Assembly: GCA_963806735.1 (NCBI GenBank) | Contig: CAWEBE010000022.1 | Coordinates: 124,001-188,000 of the forward strand | Source of the DNA: CADEFX01 sp963806735 | Lineage (GTDB): Bacteria; Pseudomonadota; Alphaproteobacteria; Rhizobiales; Hyphomicrobiaceae | Direction of reading: 5' to 3' | DNA: 64,000 nucleotides | Part shown: positions 25,166 to 33,661 of the stretch, in pieces | Position numbering within the stretch: position 1 is the stretch's first letter | How the letters are laid out: each line of letters starts with the position of its first letter | Notes under the pieces: model-generated | What the model was told of the DNA's origin: nothing | Databases searched by the model: none | What the model saw: only the letters and a program-made list of their open reading frames with translations | Position numbers and translations under genes: made by a program

Positions 25166-25492
25166 TTAGGAGCGCTGCCGTCTGGCAGCAACCGTGCCAA
25201 GGTGGGGGCGGTGCAATCTTGACCAGTGCCCAAGAGCATTCGGGTCGACGAACTCGCCGCCGAAGTACAGCTGGACATACTCGGCGTCCGAGCGCTCGCG
25301 GAAGCAGTAGGCGATGTGCTCGACACCATCACGCCAGTAGTGCTGCTGGCGGGGACAAACCGACAAACCCCGGCAGAAGCGGTCGAGGATCGTGTAATTC
25401 TTGCCGGTCGCGACTTCCACGGGCAGGGCCAGTTGATGCGGCCAGTCGCGATTGATCTGGGCTTTCGTGAGTTCGCCCTTGCGATAGACCAT
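25166..25492 (-). CDS. Conserved hypothetical protein
   Basis: 108 residues beginning MVYRKGELTKAQINRDWPHQ. It is rich in Trp, His and aromatic residues with no membrane segment. The start is typical of a small family annotated as hypothetical in Bradyrhizobium and relatives and often found near SRAP genes. It lies 9 nt upstream of the SRAP start on the same strand, so joint transcription is likely. No catalytic motif is recognised. Confidence 0.65.
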   Translation of the reverse strand: MVYRKGELTKAQINRDWPHQLALPVEVATGKNYTILDRFCRGLSVCPRQQHYWRDGVEHIAYCFRERSDAEYVQLYFGGEFVDPNALGHWSRLHRPHLGTVAARRQRS

Positions 25493-25517
25493 GCGTATCT
25501 CCGGGCTCTGATGGGGA

Positions 25518-25745
25518 TCAGACGGACGCGCGCGGTCGTTCGGCCACTTCCTGCTTAGCCATCTTCAGTCGCAGCTCGACCCGGCGCTGGCCAACGAGGC
25601 GGGCCTGCTCCTGCAAGATGCGGAACATCTGCGTCTCGCCCTGCTGGGCGCGCATGTGGGCGACCCGATGGATCACGTCGTGCAGCCACTCCCACTCCCG
25701 GCCCACCTCTTCTTCCCGTGCCCGCAGGATATCCAGGTTGTCCAT
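25518..25745 (-). CDS. Small helical hypothetical protein
   Basis: 75 residues, predicted almost entirely helical and charged (REEEVGREWEWLHDVIH), ending in a basic tail. It starts the minus-strand trio with the two genes downstream. A segment of about 35 nt from its coding region (around 25603-25640) recurs at 25849-25890 next to ligase remnant C, showing local duplication in the island. Confidence 0.5.
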   Translation of the reverse strand: MDNLDILRAREEEVGREWEWLHDVIHRVAHMRAQQGETQMFRILQEQARLVGQRRVELRLKMAKQEVAERPRASV

Positions 25746-25870
25746 GTCCGGCCTCTTTGTGTTCTCTAATTGTTCTAATGTGTGAAGAGGCCGGAGTCCA
25801 GCCCATGGTATGACGCCGCAATGGCCGCAATGACACGCCCCATCACGATGCGGGCCTGCTCCTCTGCAAG

Positions 25871-26251
25871 ATGCGGAACAACTGCGTCTACATCAACGAG
25901 CTGCCCGCCAGCTCGAACTGCATTTCCATCTCGACGAAGCATGTCGGCAAGGTCGGCACCGGCTTCAGACGCAAGGTCGCGCGCGAGCTGCATCAGGTTC
26001 TCGCCCCGCTCGCCATCGAGAAACCGCCGCTCGAAACGGTGCGCGATGCGAAGACGATGTGGGTGCGGCCTCAGTATCAAACTGAGATCGAGTATCGTGC
26101 CATTACCGGCGATGGGCTGTCCCGGCACGCGTCTACGCGAACGCGGCACGAAGCGAAGGATGTGCCGGCAACGTATTCCCCACGACCAAGAAGCTGGTTA
26201 GCGAGTGTGCCGATCCGGTTGCGATTCCAGAAGGCGCATGGCCGCGCCTGA
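25871..26251 (+). pseudogene. LigD-type ligase remnant, copy C (C-terminal OB-fold)
   Basis: The frame contains KHVGKVGTGFRRKVAREL, HQVLAPLAIEKPPLE, TMWVRPQYQTEIEYRAIT and DGLSRHAS. This is the C-terminal region of a LigD-type ligase, kept longer here than in copies A and B. It shares the same junction upstream of KHVGKVGTGF (a short LPASSNCISIS run), so all three descend from one rearranged ancestor. There is no adenylation domain and it cannot be a ligase. The frame runs on past the homology, with a loss of family character after RHAS. Confidence 0.72.
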
Positions 26252-26448
26252 TGCGCGCGCCGAGAGCTGCGTCCTTCTTGGACATCTCGACCAGCTACTT
26301 CCTTGCCGAAGTCAAAGCCGGGCGCATGCCGCAACCCAAGCGCATGGGTAAGAACTGCGTCTTGTGGGATCGGCGTGACCTCGATCTTGCTGCCGACCAG
26401 TTGCCCGGTGGCGTGGATACGGACGATGATGAGTGGAGCGTCGAGTGA
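26251..26448 (+). CDS. AlpA/excisionase-like DNA-binding protein
   Basis: 65 residues. It reads as a compact MerR/AlpA-type winged helix: an AASFLDISTSYFLAEV helix-turn-helix, then GRMPQPKRMGKNCVLWDRRDLD wing residues. Such proteins act as recombination directionality factors or activators of integrase genes. The stop codon at 26446-26448 overlaps the possible GTG start of the integrase, which supports translational coupling and an excisionase-like job. Confidence 0.75.
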   Translation: MRAPRAASFLDISTSYFLAEVKAGRMPQPKRMGKNCVLWDRRDLDLAADQLPGGVDTDDDEWSVE

Positions 26449-26459
26449 GTGTCTCCACC

Positions 26460-27536
26460 ATGATCTCCATTCCGTACAAGTACCTGATCGCAGATCGCGA
26501 TAGGCATGGCCGCACGCGCTACTACGTGAGGCGCAAGGGCTTCACCAAGATCAAGATCACCGGCGCACCCGGCAGCGCCGAGTTCGATGGCGAGTATCGA
26601 GCTGCATTCGCGGCGGTGGCGAACGCCATGCCGACCGCAGTCCTGCGTGAGAATACGTGGCGCTGGTTATGTGAGCGATATCTGCACAGCCCTGCATTCA
26701 AGGCTCTGCATCCCACCACGAAGGATCGGCGGCTTCGGGAGCTGCAAAATACATGGCGCGAGCCGTGCAGAGAAGGCGCGACCAACCTAGTCGGCGATAT
26801 GCCACTATCGCGCATGGACGAGCGCGTCGTCACGGTCTTGCGGGATCGCCGAGCCGATGCGGGACCCGATGCCGCCAATCAACATTTGAAGGCCATCCGC
26901 ACGGCGCTCGCCTGGGGCAAGGAAAGTGGCCTCATCGCTTGCAATCCTGCGCGTGACGTTCGCTTTATGCGTACGGGCTCACAAGGCCACCACGTCTGGA
27001 CCGATGCGGAGGTCGAGCGCTACAAGGAGCACCATCCGCTTGGCACCCAGGCGCATTTGGCTCTGATGATCTACCTGCTGACCGGCGTGCGCAGGTCCGA
27101 CGCCGTCAAGCTCGGGCGTCAGCATGAAGGTAGAGCGCCAGACGGCACTGAGACACTCGCCTTCACGATGAGCAAGAACGAGCGCAACAAGCCTGTGCGC
27201 GTCACGATTCCGCTGCTGCCGGAGCTGCGCAGAGTACTCGACGCCAGCCCGACCGGCAGCATGACCTACTTGGTCACAAGCTACGGCAGGCCGTTCTCCG
27301 TTGGAGGCTTCGGCATTAAGATGCGGAAATGGTGTAATGACGCGGGGCTGCCAGAATGCAGTGCTCATGGGTTGCGCAAGTGTGCGGCGACAACGGCGGT
27401 CAACAACGGTGCCACCGAGAACCAGATCATGGCGATGTTTGGCTGGATGTCACCTAATATGGCGCGGCACTACACGCGCACGGCTCAGCGCGACAAGCTG
27501 GCGGCGAGCGGCATGGCTCTGGTGGTCAAACGATGA
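26460..27536 (+). CDS. Tyrosine-type site-specific recombinase (integrase)
   Basis: About 358 residues from ATG 26460. A GTG at 26445 would overlap the AlpA-like gene. Catalytic residues of the family are visible: Arg in LLTGVRRSDAVKL, Lys in MSKNERNKPVRV, HxxR in SAHGLRKCA, a Trp/His position near MFGWMSPN, and nucleophile Tyr in RHYTRTAQ. It includes an N-terminal core-binding region (NTWRWLCERYL and following helices). It probably mobilised the 20.8-27.6 kb island. The attachment sites are not proven. Confidence 0.92.
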   Translation: MISIPYKYLIADRDRHGRTRYYVRRKGFTKIKITGAPGSAEFDGEYRAAFAAVANAMPTAVLRENTWRWLCERYLHSPAFKALHPTTKDRRLRELQNTWREPCREGATNLVGDMPLSRMDERVVTVLRDRRADAGPDAANQHLKAIRTALAWGKESGLIACNPARDVRFMRTGSQGHHVWTDAEVERYKEHHPLGTQAHLALMIYLLTGVRRSDAVKLGRQHEGRAPDGTETLAFTMSKNERNKPVRVTIPLLPELRRVLDASPTGSMTYLVTSYGRPFSVGGFGIKMRKWCNDAGLPECSAHGLRKCAATTAVNNGATENQIMAMFGWMSPNMARHYTRTAQRDKLAASGMALVVKR

Positions 27537-27544
27537 ACGAAAGT

Positions 27545-27579
27545 GTCCAACCTTCTGAGCGGCTGCGGGTCCAACCTTA
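27545..27579. repeat. Short direct repeat at the island/DMT border
   Basis: The 10-mer GTCCAACCTT occurs at 27545-27554 and again at 27570-27579, just after the integrase stop. The second copy covers the stop codon of the neighbouring minus-strand transporter gene. This could be part of an attachment site, but no matching copy was found by eye at the far end of the island. Confidence 0.3.
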
Positions 27580-28512
27580 ATCGGAGCGTTGATCCGTCAT
27601 GCCTTTCTGGAAGGATAATGTCCGGGTGCGGGACGGCAACAGCGACAGGATGCGGCCGTCGATCACAAGCAGGGCGGAGGCAATGACAAGCGCGCCCACG
27701 ATATGGCGGGGCTCCGGAGTCTCGCCGAGGACCGTCACGCCGAGGCCGAGCCCCGTCACGGGAATAAGCAGCGTGACGAGCATCACGTTGCTCGGGCCCG
27801 ACACCGACAGGATGCGATAGAAAATCACATAAGCGAGCGATGTCGAGAGCGCGGCCAGGCCCGTGAGCGCCAGCAGCGTCGGCGCTGTGGGCCATGGCAG
27901 CGTCCATGGCTGATCCGCTAAGGCCGCCAGCAGGGCGAGGATCGCGCTCGAGGCCAGGAGCTGACACGTCGCCGCGACCAGAGGAGGCGTGGCGCGCAGC
28001 CGGCGACCCCAAAGCGCGGCGAAACCGTAGGAAAGACTCCCCGCGAGGCACAGGAGCATGCCGGTCAGGCTCGTGATGTCGGAGTCCAGCCGGGCCCATC
28101 CCATCAGGATCGCCACGCCGAAGATGCCAAGGACAACGCCCAACACTTTGCGCGCCTGCAGCTTTTCGTCCGCGAGCACATGCACGATGACCAGCGTGAA
28201 CAGCGGTGTGGTTGCGTTGAGCACGGAGGCCAGACCACTGGCGATGGCTTTCTGGCCGAACGTGATGAAGGAGAAGGGGAGCACGTTATTGAGGATGCTC
28301 ATCACCACGAACGGCATCCATTCGGTGGGAGTTGCCGGCAGGCGCAGTCCCACGGCGAGAACGAGCGGCAGCAGGAAGGCCGCCGCAAGCGCCACGCGCG
28401 CGAGCACGATGGTGAGGGCCGGAAGCTCCTTCACGGCCACGCCCACGAAGAAGAACGAGCCACCCCAGAGGACGGACAAAACGAGCAGCAGCAGCCACTG
28501 GGTGCGGGACAT
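27577..28512 (-). CDS. DMT-superfamily (EamA) transporter
   Basis: 311 residues with about ten membrane helices in two EamA repeats, for example LLLVLSVLWGGSFFFVGVA at the start and a second repeat starting near LLCLAGSLSYGFAALWGRR. These inner-membrane proteins mostly export amino acids or metabolites, and the substrate is unpredictable. The last residues (QKGMTDQRSD) lie at the integrase border and may have been replaced by the island insertion. Confidence 0.9.
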   Translation of the reverse strand: MSRTQWLLLLVLSVLWGGSFFFVGVAVKELPALTIVLARVALAAAFLLPLVLAVGLRLPATPTEWMPFVVMSILNNVLPFSFITFGQKAIASGLASVLNATTPLFTLVIVHVLADEKLQARKVLGVVLGIFGVAILMGWARLDSDITSLTGMLLCLAGSLSYGFAALWGRRLRATPPLVAATCQLLASSAILALLAALADQPWTLPWPTAPTLLALTGLAALSTSLAYVIFYRILSVSGPSNVMLVTLLIPVTGLGLGVTVLGETPEPRHIVGALVIASALLVIDGRILSLLPSRTRTLSFQKGMTDQRSD

Positions 28513-28603
28513 GAGCGTCCGGGGGGCAATACGAGGTGCTTGAACCGCGTCGGTCTATAGGGTGGTAAGGAACGCGGACACCCGTTTCCTGCTCGCACGC
28601 ATG

Positions 28604-28631
28604 AAAAGGGCGGCCGTCAGGCCGCCCTTTT
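28604..28631. terminator. Bidirectional terminator hairpin
   Basis: AAAAGGGCGGCC, a 4-nt loop, and GGCCGCCCTTTT form a perfect 12-bp stem with a T-run on each strand. On the minus strand it sits 23 nt beyond the stop of the gene at 28655-28927, so it can end that transcript and insulate the DMT gene. Confidence 0.9.
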
Positions 28632-28654
28632 CACATCGATCGATATCGCAAGTG

Positions 28655-28927
28655 CTATTGGCCGTCGATCATCGTCTTGATGTCCTTGGCGACAGCCATG
28701 GCCTCGTTGAACTGGTTGGCGTCGCAATAGGTCTCCATCTGCGTCAGCAGCTCCTCGATCTTGTCGAGCTTGTCGTCGTTGAGCTGCTTTTCCCCGGCGG
28801 CCTGGGACAGGTCGAACGCCGTCTTCAGACAGTCGTCGGGGTTTTTCGGCGCTTGCGCCGGCTGGGCCAGCGCCGCGCTGGTCAAGAGTATTGAAAGGGC
28901 TCCAGCAAGAGCCAAACCTGTGCGCAT
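28655..28927 (-). CDS. Small secreted hypothetical protein
   Basis: 90 residues from ATG 28927, behind an AAGGACA ribosome-binding site. It has a signal peptide (RTGLALAGALSILLTSAALA) cleaved near AQPAQA, then a helical acidic domain (LNDDKLDKIEELLTQ, then ANQFNEAMAVAKDIK). Two Cys (DDCL and ETYC) could pair. No family is known to me. It ends 23 nt before a terminator, so it is monocistronic. Confidence 0.7.
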   Translation of the reverse strand: MRTGLALAGALSILLTSAALAQPAQAPKNPDDCLKTAFDLSQAAGEKQLNDDKLDKIEELLTQMETYCDANQFNEAMAVAKDIKTMIDGQ

Positions 28928-29034
28928 CTCGTGTCCTTCGTCAGTATTGCAGAGGGAAACTCTGTACGTGCCGCGGTATGGGCCCGGAATATGGCGCGAT
29001 GGCGACTGCATCATGAATGCGCCGTGTACGGCGC

Positions 29035-29706
29035 TCAGCGTGGCAAAACGCGATGGATGGCAGCCTCGAGATCGCGATAATGATCGATTGTCGCGTCGGG
29101 CGACAGGGCCGTGACGGGAACATCGGTGTAGCCGAAGGTGACGGCGACAACGGGAATGCCGGCGGCCTTGGCTGTCGCGATATCGACATCGCTGTCGCCG
29201 ATCATCACGGCGCGGCGCGGATTGCCGTCAGCCAGGCGGATCGTGCCTAGCAGATGATCGGGATGCGGCTTGCAGACGGGAAATGTGTCGCGGCCCGCGA
29301 TGGCCGCAAAGGCTCCCGCGATGCCGAGCGCATCGAGGAGCTTGCGTGACAGCATCTCCTGCTTGTTGGTGCACACGGCCAAGCGCGCGCCTTGCTCTGC
29401 CAATCGGTTGAGGCAATCGGCAAGGCCGGGAAACAGATGGCTTTCGGTGGCGATGTTCTGTGCGTAGTAGGTGATGAAACTGGAGAACAAGGTCTCGAAC
29501 TGATCATCGAGAACGCGATGGCCATGGAACTCCAACCCCTTTCTGATCATGGCGCGCGCGCCGAAGCTGATGAAGGGACGGATCTCACCCGGCGCCACGG
29601 GCTCCAGGCGGCACAGGCTCAGCGCATGATTGGTGGCCTGGATCAAGTCGGGTGCAGTCTCGACGAGCGTGCCGTCGAGGTCGAAGACGATAGTCAGATC
29701 GCGCAT
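29035..29706 (-). CDS. gph: Phosphoglycolate phosphatase
   Basis: 223 residues, a full HAD-superfamily hydrolase. Motif I is VFDLDGTLVET (nucleophile and acid/base Asp), with the AVCTNK motif II Thr, the CKPHPDHLL motif III Lys, and GDSDVDIATAKAAG motif IV. The start and cap region match phosphoglycolate phosphatases, which clear 2-phosphoglycolate formed by oxidative DNA damage or Rubisco oxygenation. It is divergent from the GabD-like gene. Confidence 0.9.
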   Translation of the reverse strand: MRDLTIVFDLDGTLVETAPDLIQATNHALSLCRLEPVAPGEIRPFISFGARAMIRKGLEFHGHRVLDDQFETLFSSFITYYAQNIATESHLFPGLADCLNRLAEQGARLAVCTNKQEMLSRKLLDALGIAGAFAAIAGRDTFPVCKPHPDHLLGTIRLADGNPRRAVMIGDSDVDIATAKAAGIPVVAVTFGYTDVPVTALSPDATIDHYRDLEAAIHRVLPR

Positions 29707-29887
29707 GTGGAGGTCCCCTTGCCCGGGGCCGGCAAGCTAGCGACTTCGCGCGCATCTGTCACGGACGGTCTGCGGCTTGCGCGCGCTGCCGCGGAGGCCT
29801 ACGAATAGGGTCAATCCCGCCAACCAAGCTGCGCGCGGTGTTGTCCCGCGTGCGCAGAGCAGAGCCCCCGAGGACAGGAGGAAAGTC

Positions 29888-31330
29888 ATGGACAAGAAGG
29901 TCATCACCCTCCTCAAGCGCCAGGCCTACGTCGACGGCCAGTGGGTCGGCGAGCCGGCCCTTCCGGTCACCAATCCGGCCACTGGCGAGGAGATCGCCAA
30001 GGTGCCGCTGATCGATGCCAAGGGCACGAAAGCCGCCATCGCGGCAGCTGAGCGCGCCTTCCCCGCTTGGTCCAAGCTGTTGGCGAAGGAGCGCGCCAAC
30101 ATCTTGCGCCGCTGGTTCAACCTGATGATGGATCATGCCGACGAGTTGGCGCTGCTGATGACCAGCGAGCAGGGCAAGCCACTGGCCGAGGCTCGGGGCG
30201 AGGTCGTCTATGCCGCCTCGTTCATCGAGTTCTTCGCCGAGGAAGCCAAACGCATCAACGGCGAGACCATCCCGACCTTCAAGTCCGATGCGCGTGTGGT
30301 GTGCATCAAGCAGCCGATCGGCGTAGTGGGCGCCATCACGCCGTGGAATTTCCCGGCCGCCATGATTACGCGCAAGGTGGGTCCGGCGCTGGCGGTCGGC
30401 TGCACGGTGGTGTGCAAACCGGCATCCGAGACGCCGCTGACGGCGTTGGCGCTGGCCGAGCTCGGCGAACGCGCCGGCATCCCGAAAGGCGTGTTGAACG
30501 TCATCACTGGCAGGGCCAGCGTGATCGGTGCGGAGCTGACATCGAGCCCAACCGTTCGCATGCTCACATTCACCGGCTCCACTGAGATCGGCAAGGTGCT
30601 GATCGAGCAGTGCGCAAAGACCGTCAAGAAGGTCGGCATGGAGCTCGGCGGCAACGCGCCGTTCCTGGTCTTCGACGACGCCGATCTGGACAAGGCGGTG
30701 GTCGGCGCCATGGCTTCCAAGTATCGCAATGCCGGCCAGACCTGCGTGTGTGCCAACCGCATCTACGTGCAGGACGGCGTCTACGACAAGTTCGCCGAGA
30801 AGCTGGCGGTCGAGGTGAAGAAGCTGAAGGTCGGCAACGGCACCGAGCCCGGTGTCACCACCGGGCCGCTGATCAACAAGGCGGCCATCGACAAGGTCGA
30901 GGAGCATATCGCAGATGCGACATCCAAGGGCGCCAAGGTGATTCTGGGGGGCAAGCGCCACGCGCTCGGCGGCAGCTTCTTCGAGCCGACCGTGCTCACC
31001 GGCGTGACGTCGGAGATGAAGGTGGCGCGCGAGGAGACGTTCGGCCCGGTGGCGCCGCTGTTCCGGTTCAAGACCGAGGAGGAGGCGATCAAGCTCGCCA
31101 ACGACACCGAGTTCGGACTTGCGGCCTACTTCTACTCGCGCGACATCGGCCGCGTGTGGCGCGTCGGCGAGGGCCTGGAGTATGGCATCGTCGGCATCAA
31201 CGAGGGCATCATTTCCTCGGAGGCGGTGCCGTTCGGCGGCGTCAAGGAGTCCGGCCTCGGACGCGAGGGCTCGCACCACGGCGTGGAGGAGTTCCTGGAG
31301 CTCAAGTACATGCTGATGGGCGGGATCTGA
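29888..31330 (+). CDS. gabD: NAD(P)-dependent succinate-semialdehyde dehydrogenase
   Basis: 480 residues from ATG 29888, behind an AGGACAGGAGG site. It is an aldehyde-dehydrogenase-superfamily enzyme: PWNFPAAMITRK at the coenzyme site, FTGSTEIGK, catalytic Glu in MELGGNAPF and Cys in NAGQTCVCANR, and GREGSHHGVEEFLELK at the end, as in GabD. It converts succinate semialdehyde to succinate in GABA breakdown. Related semialdehyde substrates cannot be excluded. It probably precedes rpiA in one unit (42-nt gap). Confidence 0.85.
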   Translation: MDKKVITLLKRQAYVDGQWVGEPALPVTNPATGEEIAKVPLIDAKGTKAAIAAAERAFPAWSKLLAKERANILRRWFNLMMDHADELALLMTSEQGKPLAEARGEVVYAASFIEFFAEEAKRINGETIPTFKSDARVVCIKQPIGVVGAITPWNFPAAMITRKVGPALAVGCTVVCKPASETPLTALALAELGERAGIPKGVLNVITGRASVIGAELTSSPTVRMLTFTGSTEIGKVLIEQCAKTVKKVGMELGGNAPFLVFDDADLDKAVVGAMASKYRNAGQTCVCANRIYVQDGVYDKFAEKLAVEVKKLKVGNGTEPGVTTGPLINKAAIDKVEEHIADATSKGAKVILGGKRHALGGSFFEPTVLTGVTSEMKVAREETFGPVAPLFRFKTEEEAIKLANDTEFGLAAYFYSRDIGRVWRVGEGLEYGIVGINEGIISSEAVPFGGVKESGLGREGSHHGVEEFLELKYMLMGGI

Positions 31331-31372
31331 TCTCCCCACAGCCGCGTCCGCAGTCAGAGATGGGGCTATCGC

Positions 31373-32077
31373 GTGACCGCGGATGATCTGAAGCGGATGG
31401 CGGCCGAAAAGGCTATAGATTATGTCGAGCCCGGCATGAAGCTCGGGCTCGGCACTGGCTCGACGGCCAGGCATTTCGTCGAGCTGCTGGGTGCGCGCGT
31501 CAAAGCCGGGCTCGATGTGCTGTGCGTGCCCACGTCCGAGGCGACACGGACGCAGGCCGCTGCGCTCGGCATCCCGCTGACCACGCTGGACGATTTGCCC
31601 TCGCTCGACTTGACGGTCGATGGCGCCGACGAGATCGACGACGAGCTGCGGCTGATCAAAGGCGGCGGTGGCGCTCTGTTGCGCGAGAAGATCGTCGCCG
31701 CCGCTTCGAGGCGCATGATCGTTATCGCCGACGCGTCCAAGTGTGTTGCGATGCTCGGCGCTTTTCCGTTGCCGGTCGAGGTCATACGCTTCGGCGCCCG
31801 GGCGACGCTGGAGATGGTGCAGGCGCTCGCGGCCGATGTCGGATGTCATGGCGAGATCGGAATGCGCCGTACGCCGGACGGCCAACCGTTCATCACCGAC
31901 AACGGCAACTACATTTTCGATTGCACGTTCGCGCGCATCGAGGAGCCCGAGCTGCTCGATGAGGCACTCAAAGTGGCGCCCGGCGTAGTCGGGAACGGCC
32001 TGTTTCTTGGTCTTGCGGACATGGCTATCATCGGTACTCCCGACGGGCTGCGCCTGATCGAGCTGGACGAGGCGTGA
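31373..32077 (+). CDS. rpiA: Ribose-5-phosphate isomerase A
   Basis: 234 residues with a GTG start at 31373. RpiA motifs are intact: LGLGTGSTA (phosphate binding), TVDGADEID (catalytic Asp), KGGGGALLREK (catalytic Lys) and the late IEEPELLDEAL stretch. It interconverts ribose 5-phosphate and ribulose 5-phosphate in the pentose phosphate pathway. It lies near gph, a pairing also seen in other alphaproteobacteria. Confidence 0.95.
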   Translation: MTADDLKRMAAEKAIDYVEPGMKLGLGTGSTARHFVELLGARVKAGLDVLCVPTSEATRTQAAALGIPLTTLDDLPSLDLTVDGADEIDDELRLIKGGGGALLREKIVAAASRRMIVIADASKCVAMLGAFPLPVEVIRFGARATLEMVQALAADVGCHGEIGMRRTPDGQPFITDNGNYIFDCTFARIEEPELLDEALKVAPGVVGNGLFLGLADMAIIGTPDGLRLIELDEA

Positions 32078-32096
32078 GCGCGTTGTCGCGACCGCC

Positions 32097-32252
32097 TCAC
32101 GCGAAGGCCAGATAGCCGAGGACGAATAGCACGATCAGAGTTGCGATGAGTCCGAGGCTGCGCAGCATGCCGCTGTCGGGCTTGCCCGCACGCACAGGGC
32201 GGGGGCGCATTGTGTCGGCAGGTCCGGCGGGGCCCGTAACGTCGTAAGCCAT
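32097..32252 (-). CDS. Small single-pass membrane protein
   Basis: 51 residues from ATG 32252 (MAYDVTGPAGPADTM). It has a polar, Pro/Arg-rich N terminus and one C-terminal helix (LGLIATLIVLFVLGYLAFA), i.e. a tail-anchored small protein. Longer starts exist but are rich in Arg and less plausible. It converges on rpiA. No family is known, and similar short proteins occur widely in Rhizobiales. Confidence 0.55.
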   Translation of the reverse strand: MAYDVTGPAGPADTMRPRPVRAGKPDSGMLRSLGLIATLIVLFVLGYLAFA

Positions 32253-32441
32253 AACCGATCTCCAAACGCGATCGACATTTGTGCGATACAACCCGCCGGC
32301 ACCATCGCGAGTTCCACGCGGCATACGCCGGAAGAGCGGAACTGCCTCCCCACGGTGGCGTTGTCAGAGCAACGACATCGTCAGAGCAACCACGTCTCGC
32401 GCGTGACGGGCGTGACGTTCTTGTCAAAGGTGGAGGAATGC

Positions 32442-33524
32442 ATGCGTAAATCCGTTCTCGGGGCAGCCACAGCGGCGCTGCTCAGCACCACTGCGCTGGT
32501 CAGCGCGCAACAGACGCAAGAGCCACGCGATCAGCCTTCGGCGAAGGAGCAGGGGCCCGCGGGCGGCAGCCAAAGCGGCTCGGACAAGGGCGCGCAGCGC
32601 GCTCCGGCTGGCGCTGTTCAAGACGCCACGCGCGGCGAGAAGGGTGATGCCCGCAAGAGCACGGAGCCGCGCGCGGCTGCGCCCGAGAAGGGCAAAGGTA
32701 TGGCCCGTGACGCCGGCGCCGACCGTGACGCCGATCGCAAGGGCCGCGCGGACAAATCTGATAGCCAGCAGGACCGCAAAGAGCGGGCTGCGGAGCCGAA
32801 GAGCGGGGATACCAGCAAAGGGAAGACTGCGGAGCCCAAGGAAAAGGTGGGAGATCGCAAGCAAGACACATCGCGTGACCGTGATGAGCGCGGCAAGCAG
32901 CGCGATCAGGCTCGGCAAGGCAAGGACGAGCAGCGTGATGGCGACCGTGCGCAGCGCCGCGACGGCCAGAGTGATGGCAATCGCGTCAACCTGACGCAAA
33001 GCCAGCGCACCGAGGTGCACCAGAAGCTCGGCCGGCACCGCGAGGCGCGGGTGACCAACGTCAACTTCTCCATCAATCTAGGCACTCGTGTGCCGCGCGA
33101 TTTCCGCCTGCATGTGGTGCCGGCGGATATCCTCGCTATCGTGCCGGCCTATCGCGGCTACCGATACTTCATCGTCGAGGAGCGCGTGGTGATCGTGCAT
33201 CCGACGCGATATGAAATCGTAGAGGTCATCGAAGTCGATGGCGGTCCAGGCCGTGGCGGCCCGGTGACCGCGTCGCTCGACCTGTCGCCCGCGCAGATCA
33301 GGTTGATCTTCGATCACATTCCGAGCGATCGGCGTCGTTCTGACCTGAATGTGGACTTGGCGCTCGGGGCCGAGGTGCCGTCATCGGTCGAGCTGTACGA
33401 ATTTCCGGCTGATGTGGTTGCGGAGGTTCCCTCGGTCAGGCGCTATCGCTACGTCGTTCTGGAGAGCAGGATCGCGATCGTCGATCCGTCCGGACGTGAC
33501 GTGGTGCACGTTCTGAACCGGTAA
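32442..33524 (+). CDS. Secreted protein with a charged linker and two DUF1236 repeats
   Basis: 360 residues from ATG 32442, preceded by GGAGGAA. A signal peptide (SVLGAATAALLSTTALVSA) is followed by about 150 residues of Lys/Arg/Asp/Gln-rich, probably disordered sequence. Two DUF1236 units come next, each with the PADI/PADV-xx-VPxxRxYRY pattern (PADILAIVPAYRGYRY and PADVVAEVPSVRRYRY) and a following IVHP/IVDP strand. DUF1236 proteins are periplasmic or envelope proteins of unknown role in Rhizobiales. A terminator lies just downstream. Confidence 0.85.
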   Translation: MRKSVLGAATAALLSTTALVSAQQTQEPRDQPSAKEQGPAGGSQSGSDKGAQRAPAGAVQDATRGEKGDARKSTEPRAAAPEKGKGMARDAGADRDADRKGRADKSDSQQDRKERAAEPKSGDTSKGKTAEPKEKVGDRKQDTSRDRDERGKQRDQARQGKDEQRDGDRAQRRDGQSDGNRVNLTQSQRTEVHQKLGRHREARVTNVNFSINLGTRVPRDFRLHVVPADILAIVPAYRGYRYFIVEERVVIVHPTRYEIVEVIEVDGGPGRGGPVTASLDLSPAQIRLIFDHIPSDRRRSDLNVDLALGAEVPSSVELYEFPADVVAEVPSVRRYRYVVLESRIAIVDPSGRDVVHVLNR

Positions 33525-33552
33525 GCACCGCTCAGCAACAGAGATGATGAAG

Positions 33553-33589
33553 AGGGCGCTGACCCCGCCATCCGGGGTCGGCGCCCTTT
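33553..33589. terminator. Terminator hairpin after the DUF1236 gene
   Basis: AGGGCGC-T-GACCCC pairs with GGGGTC-G-GCGCCCT around a short loop, followed by TT. It is strong enough to end the DUF1236 transcript. It lies just before the earliest possible start (33593) of the ROK gene, which argues for a downstream start there. Confidence 0.8.
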
Positions 33590-33661
33590 GTCGTGTCGAC
33601 GGAACTATCGCGGTTCCAAGTCGTTTCAGATCGCCGCGCCATAGGCCATGAGCCGCGCGGG

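Noticed and set aside
29759..31885. 708-residue minus-strand open frame
   Set aside because: It lies wholly antisense to gabD and rpiA, both with intact catalytic motifs. Its His/Arg/Asp-rich composition is typical of antisense frames in GC-rich DNA.
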